Shown here: piece after piece, positions 15,573 through 24,465 of the stretch
How the letters are laid out: each line of letters opens with the position of its first letter
Position numbering within the stretch: position 1 is the first letter of the stretch
Assembly: GCA_040756905.1 (NCBI GenBank)
Contig: JBFLYD010000017.1
Coordinates: 1-41,988 of the forward strand
Origin: Acidobacteriota bacterium
GTDB taxonomy: Bacteria > Acidobacteriota > Aminicenantia > JBFLYD01
Length of the DNA stretch: 41,988 bases
Direction of reading: 5' to 3'
Translations under genes and position numbers: made by a program
The notes under the pieces: model-generated
Databases searched by the model: none
What the model was told of the DNA's origin: nothing
Seen by the model: the letters and a program-made list of their open reading frames with translations, nothing else

Positions 15573-15600
15573 ATTATATTGGGAATAATTCAATTTTCAA
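15573..15600 (-). promoter_or_regulatory. Promoter of lysA
   Basis: TTGAAA (15600-15595), 16-bp spacer, TATAAT (15578-15573) on the minus strand, about 40 bases before the ATG. Confidence 0.6.
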
Positions 15601-15669
15601 GCATTCAGTCCAAAACAAAATTCTAAGATTGACCTCTCAAAAAAATCCGAATGCATATTTAATTATCAA

Positions 15670-15944
15670 GAGAGGTCAACCATCCCTTTCGCTCAAGAGA
15701 TAGTCTTTCTTATGTTTTATATAGTGATCAGCAAGGGTGACTTCGAAAACACGCTGTATTTTCCCCAGCGAGGAAAACTACAGCTCGGCACTCATGCTCC
15801 GCTCTTCCTCCCCAATTCCTTGGGGAGGAAACCATGCCCGCTACGCATTCGTGACGGTTTTCTTCGCCACCCTTCCTGCTCACCCTGTCTCTCTGTAGAT
15901 TTTGATCCTTTTTAATATATCGCTCAGAAGATGGTTGACCTCTC
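15670..15944. repeat. Full-length miniature inverted-repeat element (family 1, copy A)
   Basis: 275 bp bounded by perfect 15-bp inverted ends: GAGAGGTCAACCATC (15670-15684) and GATGGTTGACCTCTC (15930-15944). The inside is GC-rich and holds a perfect 11-bp-stem hairpin at 15805-15830 (arm TTCCTCCCCAA). A segment at 15725-15768 (AGCAAGGGTGACTTCGAAAA...) recurs in copy E. No transposase is encoded. It occupies most of the 489-bp gap 15536-16024 between lysA and hutU; the rest of that gap holds the two promoters. Confidence 0.8.
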
Positions 15945-15978
15945 AAAAAAAATTCCAATGTCTCCTTAATTTTAAAAA

Positions 15979-16007
15979 TTTAAATTAAAAATAAATTTCA
16001 GTATAAT
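15979..16007 (+). promoter_or_regulatory. Possible hutU promoter
   Basis: TTTAAA (15979-15984), 17-bp spacer, TATAAT (16002-16007). The -10 box is perfect but the -35 is weak, and the start site would fall at the ribosome-binding site, so the transcript would have almost no leader. Confidence 0.35.
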
Positions 16008-16024
16008 AACCTCAGGAGGAAAAG

Positions 16025-17689
16025 ATGGGAGCAGTGGAATATAAATATGAATATAAAGAAGTGAGGGCTCCAAGAGGCTCTGCAATTACCTGTAAAGGGT
16101 GGGGACAGGAAGCTGCGATGAGAATGCTTATGAACAACCTTGACCCCGAGGTTGCAGAAAAGCCGCAGGAGTTAATAATATACGGAGGAACCGGAAAGGC
16201 AGCCAGAAACTGGTTATGTTATCATAAAATAGTTGAAGCTTTAAGAGATTTAGAGAATGATGAAACTCTTTTAATTCAATCGGGAAAACCTGTTGGAATC
16301 TTTAAAACCTACGAGGATTCCCCAAGAGTTTTAATTTCAAACGCAATGGTTGTTCCAGCCTGGGCTACATGGGATGAATTCAGGCGTCTTGAGGCGATGG
16401 GACTTACAATGTTTGGTCAGATGACAGCAGGAAGCTGGATTTATATAGGAACCCAGGGAATTTTACAGGGAACATACGAAACCCTTGCTGCAGTGGCAAA
16501 GAAACATTTTAGAGGCTCTTTAAAAGGGAAGCTTGTTTTAACAGCAGGCCTCGGAGGAATGGGAGGCGCCCAACCCCTTGCCATAACGATGAATGAGGGA
16601 GTTGGAATTATCGTAGAGGTTGACAAAGAAAGAATCCAGAGAAGACTCAAAACAGGATATTTAGATATGATGGTAGAGAATTTAGATGAAGCCCTTGATA
16701 AAGCTTTTGAGGCAAAGAAAAAAGGAGAGGCTCTTTCAATCGGACTCCTTGGAAATGCAGCTGATGTTATTCCTGAATTCGCAAGGAGAGGAATCGTTCC
16801 GGACGTTCTTACTGACCAGACATCTGCCCATGACGAACTAAATGGATATGTTCCCAATGGAATTCCATATGAAGAGGCTCTTAGACTGAGAAAAGAAAAT
16901 CCTCAGGAATACATTAAAAGATCTATGAAAGCAATGGCAGAGCATATGGAAGGCTTGCTTAAACTGAAGAGAATGGGTGCAATAGCTTTTGACTATGGAA
17001 ACAACATAAGAGGACAGGCATATAAGGAAGGTGTTAAAGATGCTTTTGAAATTAACGGGTTTGTTCAGGCATACATAAGACCTTTGTTCTGCCTTGGAAA
17101 AGGCCCTTTCAGATGGGTTGCTCTTTCAGGAGACCCGCAGGATATAATCGAAACTGATAAAGCTGTATTAAAGCTATTTCCAGAGGATGAAACTCTCAAA
17201 AGATGGATCACTATGGCAGAAAAAAAAGTTAAATTTCAAGGACTTCCAGCGAGGATATGCTGGCTTGGTTACGGAGAAAGGGCTCAGTTCGGGGAAAGAA
17301 TTAACAACCTCGTAAAAAAAGGCAAAATAAAAGCTCCGATAGTAATCGGAAGGGACCATCTTGATACTGGTTCAGTTGCATCCCCTAATAGAGAAACCGA
17401 GGGAATGAAGGATGGCTCGGATGCAATCGCTGATTGGCCAATTTTAAATGCCTTGCTTAATGCTGTATCAGGTGCCACATGGGTATCTGTTCACCATGGA
17501 GGAGGAGTGGGTATAGGGCTTGCAATCCATGCAGGAATGGTAATCGTGGCTGATGGAACTGCAAAAATGGCAAAAAGATTGAATAGAGTCCTTACATGTG
17601 ATCCCGGAATCGGAGTGGCAAGACATGCTGATGCAGGATATGAAGAAGCAATAAAAACCGCCAAGGAGAAAGCTATAAAAATTCTTTGA
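16025..17689 (+). CDS. hutU: Urocanate hydratase
   Basis: 554 residues, the normal length. Converts urocanate to imidazolonepropionate, the second step of histidine breakdown, in the cytoplasm with tightly bound NAD+. Diagnostic stretches include [11 protein letters not shown] near 53-63, [20 protein letters not shown] (139-158), the nucleotide-binding [15 protein letters not shown] and the C-terminal [15 protein letters not shown]. Start ATG follows AGGAGGAAAAG. The other hut genes (hutH, hutI, formimino-handling enzymes) are not in the window, so the pathway is split or used only partly. Ten bases separate it from the helicase gene. Confidence 0.95.
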   Translation: MGAVEYKYEYKEVRAPRGSAITCKGWGQEAAMRMLMNNLDPEVAEKPQELIIYGGTGKAARNWLCYHKIVEALRDLENDETLLIQSGKPVGIFKTYEDSPRVLISNAMVVPAWATWDEFRRLEAMGLTMFGQMTAGSWIYIGTQGILQGTYETLAAVAKKHFRGSLKGKLVLTAGLGGMGGAQPLAITMNEGVGIIVEVDKERIQRRLKTGYLDMMVENLDEALDKAFEAKKKGEALSIGLLGNAADVIPEFARRGIVPDVLTDQTSAHDELNGYVPNGIPYEEALRLRKENPQEYIKRSMKAMAEHMEGLLKLKRMGAIAFDYGNNIRGQAYKEGVKDAFEINGFVQAYIRPLFCLGKGPFRWVALSGDPQDIIETDKAVLKLFPEDETLKRWITMAEKKVKFQGLPARICWLGYGERAQFGERINNLVKKGKIKAPIVIGRDHLDTGSVASPNRETEGMKDGSDAIADWPILNALLNAVSGATWVSVHHGGGVGIGLAIHAGMVIVADGTAKMAKRLNRVLTCDPGIGVARHADAGYEEAIKTAKEKAIKIL

Positions 17690-17699
17690 TTGAATTAAT

Positions 17700-20081
17700 A
17701 TGGATGATAATTTCTATCTTTCGGAAGAATCTGATAAGGACTCAAGGATAATTGAAGCCCTTGATAAAATAGAGTTCTTAGCAAAAAGTGAAAACTCATC
17801 TATAAATATTAAGGAAATTTCGTCTCGAGAACCAAAATATGGAGAGTTTCCTGAATTTTTAAACCCTGACCTCATTGAGGCGATAAGAAAAATCGGGATA
17901 AACTCCCTTTTTTCCCATCAGGAAAAAGCTATAAAACATATAAATGACGGAAAAAATGTAGTAATTGTAACACCCACAGCATCTGGCAAGACTCTCTGTT
18001 ACAACATTCCTGTTTTAAATTCAATCATAAATGAAATTAGCCCAAGAGCATTCTACCTTTTCCCTACAAAAGCTCTCTCCCAGGATCAAAGAGCCGAGCT
18101 GGATGAAATTACAAATAATTTAAATTTAGACATAAAAATCTTTACCTATGATGGAGATACTCCCCAGGATGCAAGGAAAGCCATAAGAACACAGGGTCAT
18201 ATCATAATCACAAACCCTGACATGCTTCATACCGGAATACTACCCCATCACACAAAATGGATAAAAACTTTTGAAAATTTAAGATATGTGGTGATTGATG
18301 AGCTTCACCATTATAAAGGAGTTTTTGGAAGTCATTTGGCAAACATAATAAGGAGACTCAAAAGAATATGTAAATTCTATGGCTCAAAACCTCAATACAT
18401 TCTCTCATCCGCAACAATTTCAAACCCGAAAGAATTGGCAGAAAAAATGATTGAGGAAGAAGTAACTCTTATCGATGAAAATGGCGCACCCTCAGGAGAA
18501 AAATATTTTGTCTTTTTTAACCCTCCGGTTGTTAATCGGAGTTTGGGAATCAGAAAATCTTACGTAAATGAAACAAGAAATTTATCGACAATATTTATCA
18601 AAAATAAACTACAAACAATCATATTCACTCAAACGAGACTACTTACAGAGGTTCTTGTAAATTATTTAAAGGAGGGAATCGAAAAAGGTATTAAAGATGA
18701 GGGTTTAATTCGAGGATACAGAGGAGGGTACCTTCCTCTCAAGAGAAGAGAGATTGAAAAAGATCTAAGGGAAGGGAAAATTCTTGGGGTTGTTTCCACA
18801 AACGCCCTTGAACTTGGAATAGACATAGGTTCCCTGGATGTATCAGTTTTAGCAGGTTATCCAGGTACAATCTCTTCAACATGGCAGAGAGCAGGAAGAG
18901 CTGGAAGAAGGAAAGGAAAATCGGTTGCAATTCTTGTCGCCTCAAGCTCACCTCTTGACCAATTCATCGTAAATAACCCTGACTATTTTTTTGAGAAAAA
19001 TCCAGAGAAAGGACTTATTAATCCTGATAATCTATCAATTCTTTTAAGCCATATAAAATGTGCTGCTTTTGAACTTCCCTTTGAAAAAAGGGAGAAATTT
19101 GGAAATGAGAATTTAGAAGAGTTTCTGAAGTTCCTCGAAGAGGACAAATTCTTACATTACACAGATGATAAATGGTTCTGGATTTCAGAATCCTATCCAG
19201 CTGATGCAATAAGTTTAAGATCTGTAACATCGGACAATTTTGTAGTAGTTGACATAACTGGAAGACCTAAAGTAATTGCAGAAGTTGACTATACTTCTGC
19301 TCTTGAGGCATTGCATGAAAAAGCAATATACATGGTTGAAGGAGAGCAATACTATGTGGAAAAGTTAGACTTTAATGAAAGAAAAGCCATGGTTAAAAAA
19401 GTAAATGTTGATTATTTCACTGATGCTATAACCTACACAAACCTTAAAATACTGGATGTATTTCAAAGAAAAAAAGAGTTCAACTCTTATGCTTCAGAAG
19501 GAGAAGTTCATGTTCAGAGTCAGGTAGTCGGGTTTAAAAAAATAAAATTTCACACAATGGAAAGCGTTGGAGCCGGAGAACTCAGCCTTCCAGAACAGGA
19601 AATTCATACATCTTCTTACTGGGTTACGATACCAAAAGACCTGTACCAGAATCTTCCTTTTAAGCCTGATGAGAAAGTTAGCGGCATTTTTGGTATCTCC
19701 TATTTGTTCCATCACATAGCTCCTCTTTTTTTGATGTGCGATTGGAAAGATTTAGGAGTAACAGTAGGAGATAACTCCACAGGACAATCTCTACCAAACA
19801 GAAATGTGATAGAAAAAAGGATGAGGACTATGAGGTCAGAGGTAGCTGCTTATTCGGGAGAATTCGAACCAAATATTTTTGTCTGGGATAACTACCCAGG
19901 AGGAGTAGGGTTCAGCCAGGGATTATATGATTGCCATGAAGAACTGATTAAATCATCTATCGATATTATAAATTCCTGCCCATGTTATGAAGGATGTCCC
20001 TCATGTATAGGACCATCAAAAGAAACTGGAAAACTGGCAAAGAAAGTGGCTTTGTATATTCTGAATAAATTACTAAGTTAA
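17700..20081 (+). CDS. mrfA: DEAD/DEAH-type helicase with DUF1998 domain (MrfA/YprA family)
   Basis: 793 residues. Walker A is TPTASGKT (91-98), Walker B DELH (200-203), motif III SATIS follows near 238-242, and motif VI reads QRAGRAGRR around 398-406. The C-terminal part ends with a four-cysteine cluster (C760, C762, C766, C769) typical of DUF1998, likely an iron-sulfur or zinc site. In Bacillus subtilis MrfA works with the exonuclease MrfB in repair of mitomycin-type DNA damage independent of UvrABC. The next gene here is the MrfB homologue, which supports the assignment. Weak ribosome site; possibly coupled to hutU ten bases upstream. Confidence 0.88.
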   Translation: MDDNFYLSEESDKDSRIIEALDKIEFLAKSENSSINIKEISSREPKYGEFPEFLNPDLIEAIRKIGINSLFSHQEKAIKHINDGKNVVIVTPTASGKTLCYNIPVLNSIINEISPRAFYLFPTKALSQDQRAELDEITNNLNLDIKIFTYDGDTPQDARKAIRTQGHIIITNPDMLHTGILPHHTKWIKTFENLRYVVIDELHHYKGVFGSHLANIIRRLKRICKFYGSKPQYILSSATISNPKELAEKMIEEEVTLIDENGAPSGEKYFVFFNPPVVNRSLGIRKSYVNETRNLSTIFIKNKLQTIIFTQTRLLTEVLVNYLKEGIEKGIKDEGLIRGYRGGYLPLKRREIEKDLREGKILGVVSTNALELGIDIGSLDVSVLAGYPGTISSTWQRAGRAGRRKGKSVAILVASSSPLDQFIVNNPDYFFEKNPEKGLINPDNLSILLSHIKCAAFELPFEKREKFGNENLEEFLKFLEEDKFLHYTDDKWFWISESYPADAISLRSVTSDNFVVVDITGRPKVIAEVDYTSALEALHEKAIYMVEGEQYYVEKLDFNERKAMVKKVNVDYFTDAITYTNLKILDVFQRKKEFNSYASEGEVHVQSQVVGFKKIKFHTMESVGAGELSLPEQEIHTSSYWVTIPKDLYQNLPFKPDEKVSGIFGISYLFHHIAPLFLMCDWKDLGVTVGDNSTGQSLPNRNVIEKRMRTMRSEVAAYSGEFEPNIFVWDNYPGGVGFSQGLYDCHEELIKSSIDIINSCPCYEGCPSCIGPSKETGKLAKKVALYILNKLLS

Positions 20082-20108
20082 TTTTTAAAGTTAAAATAAG
20101 GGGTCTAA

Positions 20109-21437
20109 ATGGATTTAAAAGATAGATTAGAAATTCTGAAAAAAATTCAGAGAGAAAAAACTGAAAGGAGTTTTCTAAAAGATGAGAAAATAGCAAAGGA
20201 ATGGGAGAATATCCAGAAAGAAGAATTATCAAAAAGAGAAAAGCTTGAAAAGCTTATTGAGATATCTCAAAAAATAAAGGAAAAAACAGCACAAAAGGAG
20301 GCAGAAAAAATTGAAACATTTAATTATTTTGAAATTCCTGATGAGTTTGAACATCCATTCAATGCTGATTTCAAATTAGGAAAAATCTTGATAAGGGATG
20401 GGTTCTCTGATTTCAGAAGAGAGCTCGGCATTCTTGGCAAGGATTTGACTTTCCATTCTTTAAATTTAAATGAAACCCTGTTTTTAGACCTTGAAACAAC
20501 AGGTCTTTCAGGAGGAACAGGCGTAATACCTTTCCTTATCGGTCTTGGATTCTATGAAGAAGAAAAATACAAAATAAAACATTACTTCATAAGAGATTTA
20601 AAGGAGGAAAGATACATTCTTGAAAAGTTTCAATGTTTTCTACAAGAGAGAAACTTCTCAGGGCTTATAACCTATAATGGAAAAAACTTTGATTTGCCCA
20701 TCCTTGAGGCAAGATTTATTTTGAATAGAGTTCCGAATCCTTTTGTAAACATTCCTCATTTAGATTTTTTGTATCCGGCAAGAAAAATCTGGAAATATAA
20801 ATACCAGAACTGCAGCCTGTCTTACCTGGGAGAGATGATATTAAACATAAAAAGGGATGAGGACATTCCCAGAGAAGAAATACCGCTCAGATATTCCACA
20901 TACCTCAGAACAGGAAACTTTTCCCTTATTGAACCTGTTATCTATCACAATGAGCTCGATTTAATAGCTCTACTCGGCCTTGTTGTAACAGCTTCTCTCA
21001 TTCTAAAATCTCCGGAGAATCAGACAGAAGATCCTATAGAGATATTCGGTATTTCAAGAATTTATGAAACAGTTGAAGATGAGGAAAATTGTCTTTACAA
21101 TTTAAAGATGGCTGTTGAAAGAGGCTTACCAGGAGAACTAAATATAATTGCAAGGAAAAAACTTGCTTTGAATCTAAAAAGGAAGAATCAATGGAAAGAA
21201 GCAATAAAAATATGGGATGAAATCCAGCAGATAGATTTCGAATCTGCTGTGGAGCTTGCAAAATATTATGAACATAAAGAGAAAAAAATAGACAGAGCAT
21301 TTGAGCTGGTAGAAAGTCTATATGAAAAAATAAACGATCTAAGTTTCAGTAAAAAAGATGAACTTGAGATAAGAAAAAATCGACTTATCAAAAAATTAAT
21401 CCATTTAAAAAAGAGTGAAGGTTTTATTGGAAAATAA
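20109..21437 (+). CDS. mrfB: RNase H-like 3'-5' exonuclease (MrfB/YprB family)
   Basis: 442 residues. A charged coiled-coil-like N-terminus (1-70) leads into a DEDD exonuclease core: FLDLETTG gives D127 and E129, NGKNFDLPILEARF gives D195, and HNELDLIALLG near 285 gives the last His/Asp. A TPR-like helical tail (about 340-430, with 'AIKIWDEIQQIDFESAVELAKYYEH') follows, as in YprB. It would degrade DNA at lesions opened by the adjacent helicase. Spacing to mrfA is 27 bases and to the next gene 9, so it is in the same transcript. Confidence 0.85.
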   Translation: MDLKDRLEILKKIQREKTERSFLKDEKIAKEWENIQKEELSKREKLEKLIEISQKIKEKTAQKEAEKIETFNYFEIPDEFEHPFNADFKLGKILIRDGFSDFRRELGILGKDLTFHSLNLNETLFLDLETTGLSGGTGVIPFLIGLGFYEEEKYKIKHYFIRDLKEERYILEKFQCFLQERNFSGLITYNGKNFDLPILEARFILNRVPNPFVNIPHLDFLYPARKIWKYKYQNCSLSYLGEMILNIKRDEDIPREEIPLRYSTYLRTGNFSLIEPVIYHNELDLIALLGLVVTASLILKSPENQTEDPIEIFGISRIYETVEDEENCLYNLKMAVERGLPGELNIIARKKLALNLKRKNQWKEAIKIWDEIQQIDFESAVELAKYYEHKEKKIDRAFELVESLYEKINDLSFSKKDELEIRKNRLIKKLIHLKKSEGFIGK

Positions 21438-21446
21438 CTGAAACAT

Positions 21447-22367
21447 ATGAAAAGATTATTTCCCATATTTATTCTATATATAGGAATATTTTATTCGGTA
21501 AATATGGAGAAAGTTAACATGAAGGACTTAATACCCTATGAAATTCATGGATGGAAAGCTAAAGGAGAAGACATAATTTACAACCCTCAAAACATTTTTG
21601 ATTACATCAATGGGGCTGGAGAAGTTTATCGTTCTTACAATTTTCGTGAGCTTTTAGTTCGGAGATTCTTCAAACAAGGTAATCCAGAGATAATTGTTGA
21701 TTTATTCGATATGGGCTCATCAGAAGATGCTTTTGGTATATTTACTCATGACCGAGAAGGTAATGATATAGGCATTGGACAGGGCTCTGAATACAGGTCC
21801 GGCTTGTTATCATTCTGGAAAGACAGATATTTTATTTCAATTTTAACAGAACAGGAAACAGAAGCTTCCAAACAAGCTTTATTATCCTTGGGAAGATCCA
21901 TTTCAAATTCGATTAAATCCACTGGCTTTGAACCAGAATTGCTAAAACTTTTGCCTTCCAACGGCCTCATCAACAACAGTATCAAATATTTCCATAATCA
22001 CAACATTCTTAACTACCACTATTTTTTATCTGATAAAAATATTCTCAACCTAAATCAGGAAACAAGAGTCGTGCTCGCAGAATACTTGAGGGAAAAAGGT
22101 GGATCTCTTCTTTTACTTGTTCAGTATCCTGATGAAAAAAAGGCTAAATCAGGATTAAATAATTTTTTAAAATTATACTTTCCAGAAAGCAAGATTTTCG
22201 AATATTTTCAAAATGAGAATAATAAATGGATTGGCGCAATTAATTATAATGATTTAATAATAATAGTGCTCGATGCTTCTTCAAAAAGCCTTGCAGAGGA
22301 ATTGATAAAAAGTGTTAGAAATAATTTTTATATTAAAAATTTGAGCAGCAAGGGTGACCCGAGATGA
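21447..22367 (+). CDS. DUF6599-like exported protein
   Basis: 306 residues with a short signal-like start (KRLFPIFILYIGIFYSV). The body contains 'NIFDYINGAGEVYRSYNF' near 49-66 and 'LFDMGSSEDAFGIFTHDREG' near 92-111, phrases I associate with DUF6599 proteins, which commonly stand beside DUF362 proteins in Aminicenantes-like genomes; family name from recall only. Function unknown. The last residues (SSKGDPR and stop) lie in sequence that matches the GCAAGGGTGAC segment of the family-1 repeats, so the C-terminus may have been rewritten by a repeat. Confidence 0.65.
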   Translation: MKRLFPIFILYIGIFYSVNMEKVNMKDLIPYEIHGWKAKGEDIIYNPQNIFDYINGAGEVYRSYNFRELLVRRFFKQGNPEIIVDLFDMGSSEDAFGIFTHDREGNDIGIGQGSEYRSGLLSFWKDRYFISILTEQETEASKQALLSLGRSISNSIKSTGFEPELLKLLPSNGLINNSIKYFHNHNILNYHYFLSDKNILNLNQETRVVLAEYLREKGGSLLLLVQYPDEKKAKSGLNNFLKLYFPESKIFEYFQNENNKWIGAINYNDLIIIVLDASSKSLAEELIKSVRNNFYIKNLSSKGDPR

Positions 22368-22387
22368 GGAACACATATGATTTCTTA

Positions 22388-22505
22388 GAGAAGTCAGCCA
22401 TCCCCTTCGCTCAGAGGTTTCAGAGTGTTCAATCTTTCAGAATCAACGGTTTCTCAAGTATTAAGATGCTCGTCGATATATCGCTCAAAAGATTGTTGAC
22501 CTCTT
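22388..22505. repeat. Family-1 miniature element, copy B
   Basis: Inverted ends GAGAAGTCAGCCATC (22388-22402) and GATTGTTGACCTCTT (22491-22505). The inside includes GTCGATATATCGCTC, matched in inverted order in copy D. It fills most of the gap between the DUF6599 and DUF362 genes. Confidence 0.7.
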
Positions 22506-22523
22506 ATTTACATAAAATATGTT
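22496..22523 (+). promoter_or_regulatory. Possible hybrid promoter formed by repeat copy B
   Basis: TTGACC from the element end (22496-22501), 16-bp spacer, then TATGTT (22518-22523) in unique DNA, 35 bases before the DUF362 ATG. Confidence 0.35.
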
Positions 22524-22557
22524 TTCTTGGTCACCCTTTCTGCCCCGAAAAGAAAAA

Positions 22558-23442
22558 ATGAAAATTATTACCCGCCGGGATTTTCTTTATAATGCCACTT
22601 TGGCTGCTCTCTTTAGTTTATCGGGATTGTCTTCGATAAAAAAATCAAAAGCTGAAGCCACGAAGAAGACAAAGGTAGTTCTTGTTCGTGACGAAAATGC
22701 TCTTGAACGGAAAAGATTGAACCAGAAAGTTATCCAAAGAATGTTCGATGATGGAATTGCAGCACTCTTGGGAGAAAAAGATCCAATTAAAGCATGGAAA
22801 CTTTTGATAAAACCTGATGATGTTGTTGGAATTAAAAGTAATGTATGGAGTCCTCTTCCAACACCGAAGGAGATTGAACAGGCTATAAAAAATAGAATTT
22901 TAGATGCAGGAGTTCAGGAAAAACATATCAGTATCGATGATCGAGGAGTGTTAAATAATCCAATTTTTAAAAAAAGCACTGTTCTTATTAATGTCCGTCC
23001 CCTTAGAACTCATCATTGGTCTGGAGTCGGAGGATGCATAAAGAATTACATCATGTTTGTACCCTTCCCCTTTCTCTACCATAACAATTCATGTGCCAAC
23101 CTTGGGGCAATATGGAATTCTTCAAGAGTTAAGGGAAAAACTAAATTGAACATATTAGTTATATTAACCCCGCTTTTTCATGGAATAGGGCCTCATCATT
23201 TCAATCCTGAGTATGTATGGGAATATAAAGGTATCATTCTTGGAAAAGATCCAGTTTCAGTGGACTCAACTGGTGTTCGAATTTTACAGGCGAAGCGATT
23301 ATCTTTTTTTAAAAAAGTAAGACCGATAAGTCCTCTTCCGACTCACATAATTATCGCGGATAAAAAATTCAAACTCGGTCCCTCAGACCCTGAACAGATA
23401 GATTTAATTAAAATCGGATGGATGGAGGATTGTTTAATTTAA
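22558..23442 (+). CDS. DUF362 protein with Tat signal
   Basis: 294 residues from ATG 22558; a longer in-frame reading from 22519 lies partly in repeat-adjacent sequence and would push the signal inward. The N-terminus is a twin-arginine signal (TRRDFLYNATLAALFSLSG), so the folded protein should be exported, often with a cofactor. The body has DUF362 features: VVGIKSNVWSP near 94-104, LINVRPLRTHHWSGVGGCIKN near 142-162 and GKDPVSVDSTGVRIL near 237-251. Catalytic role unknown. No ferredoxin-type CxxCxxC is present. Eleven bases before the DUF1177 gene. Confidence 0.8.
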   Translation: MKIITRRDFLYNATLAALFSLSGLSSIKKSKAEATKKTKVVLVRDENALERKRLNQKVIQRMFDDGIAALLGEKDPIKAWKLLIKPDDVVGIKSNVWSPLPTPKEIEQAIKNRILDAGVQEKHISIDDRGVLNNPIFKKSTVLINVRPLRTHHWSGVGGCIKNYIMFVPFPFLYHNNSCANLGAIWNSSRVKGKTKLNILVILTPLFHGIGPHHFNPEYVWEYKGIILGKDPVSVDSTGVRILQAKRLSFFKKVRPISPLPTHIIIADKKFKLGPSDPEQIDLIKIGWMEDCLI

Positions 23443-23452
23443 GGAGTAAAAA

Positions 23453-24397
23453 ATGCTATTAAAACAAATAACTGAAGTCTGTGATTTATTAGATACTCCT
23501 GATATATCCGGAGATAAAGTAAAAAAATTTCTAAAAAACAAAGGACTGAAAGATTCAGAAATTGAAGTTGTAAAAATTGAAGGCAAGAAAGGTTGTACAG
23601 ACTTGATAAAAATAAAGATTGGAGGAACAAATGGAAAATCAAAGAGTTTAAAATCTCCAACACTGGGCATAATAGGAAGGGTCGGTGGACTCGGTGCAAG
23701 GCCTGAAAAAATAGGTCTCGTATCTGATGCCGATGGAGCAATAATTGCAATTTCGTGTGCTTATAAAATTGTTGAGATGAGAGAACGAAAGGACTTTCTA
23801 CTTGGAGATATAATAATTTCAACCCATATCTGTCCTAATGCTCCAACCATTCAACATGAATTGGTAAAATTTATGGATTCGCCAGTTGACATTCATGTTC
23901 TCCTTAAGCACGAGGTTGACGCTGAAATGGATGCAATCCTTTCAAATGACACCACCAGGGGTAACAGGATTATAAATCATCGAGGATTTTCAATATCTCC
24001 TACAGTAAAAGATGGGTATATTTTAAGAGTAAGTGAGGATCTTCTCGATATAATGCAAAATGTAACGGGTAAACCTCCGGTTGTTCTACCGATAACAATG
24101 CAGGATATAACTCCTTATGGAAATAATATCTATCATCTTAATAGCATAATGCAGCCTTCAACAGTCACTTCTGCACCAGTTGTAGGAGTTGCAATAACTT
24201 CAGAGCTTCCCATTGCCGGATGTTCCACAGGAGTTACACAGATAATAGACATCGAAATGGCAGCAAGGTTTAACATTGAAGTGGCAAAAGCTTTCGGTAA
24301 AGGAAATTGCAAATTCTATAATGAAAAAGAGTTTGAAGAAATATTAAAAAGATATGGCCCAAGTATGCTTTCTCACAAATACTTTCGTATGAAGTAA
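23453..24397 (+). CDS. DUF1177 protein
   Basis: 314 residues, no signal peptide or membrane helix. The N-terminal 'EVCDLLDTPDISGDKVKKFL', followed by LGIIGRVGGLGARPEKIG (about 71-88), 'STHICPNAPT' and FMDSPVDIHVL (about 139-149), match my memory of the DUF1177 family, whose members are often next to amino-acid or peptide metabolism genes. Conserved His, Cys and Asp residues in these blocks suggest an enzyme, reaction unknown. AAGGAGT precedes the ATG. Last gene of the plus-strand run; followed by hairpin terminators. Confidence 0.75.
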   Translation: MLLKQITEVCDLLDTPDISGDKVKKFLKNKGLKDSEIEVVKIEGKKGCTDLIKIKIGGTNGKSKSLKSPTLGIIGRVGGLGARPEKIGLVSDADGAIIAISCAYKIVEMRERKDFLLGDIIISTHICPNAPTIQHELVKFMDSPVDIHVLLKHEVDAEMDAILSNDTTRGNRIINHRGFSISPTVKDGYILRVSEDLLDIMQNVTGKPPVVLPITMQDITPYGNNIYHLNSIMQPSTVTSAPVVGVAITSELPIAGCSTGVTQIIDIEMAARFNIEVAKAFGKGNCKFYNEKEFEEILKRYGPSMLSHKYFRMK

Positions 24398-24465
24398 AAA
24401 AGGGGATAATCCCTTTTTCAAAAACAAGAATGCTTTCTCATAAAAAAGGGGAGGATCTCCTTTTT
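24396..24465. terminator. Two back-to-back bidirectional hairpin terminators
   Basis: Hairpin 1 (24396-24418): AAAAAGGG-loop-CCCTTTTT. Hairpin 2 (about 24442-24465): AAAAAGG...CCTTTTT. Because A- and T-tracts flank both stems, each can end transcription from either side, suiting convergent DUF1177 and MFS genes. Hairpin 2 lies inside the last codons of the MFS gene. A short duplication (ATGCTTTCTCA at 24365 and 24430) precedes each hairpin. Confidence 0.65.

Noticed and set aside
15712-15958. ORFs on both strands inside repeat copy A
   Set aside because: They follow the inverted-repeat element, lack ribosome sites and have no recognisable protein features.
22364-22561. Plus-strand ORF across repeat copy B
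   Set aside because: It consists almost wholly of the repeat element and overlaps the real DUF362 start; no ribosome site.
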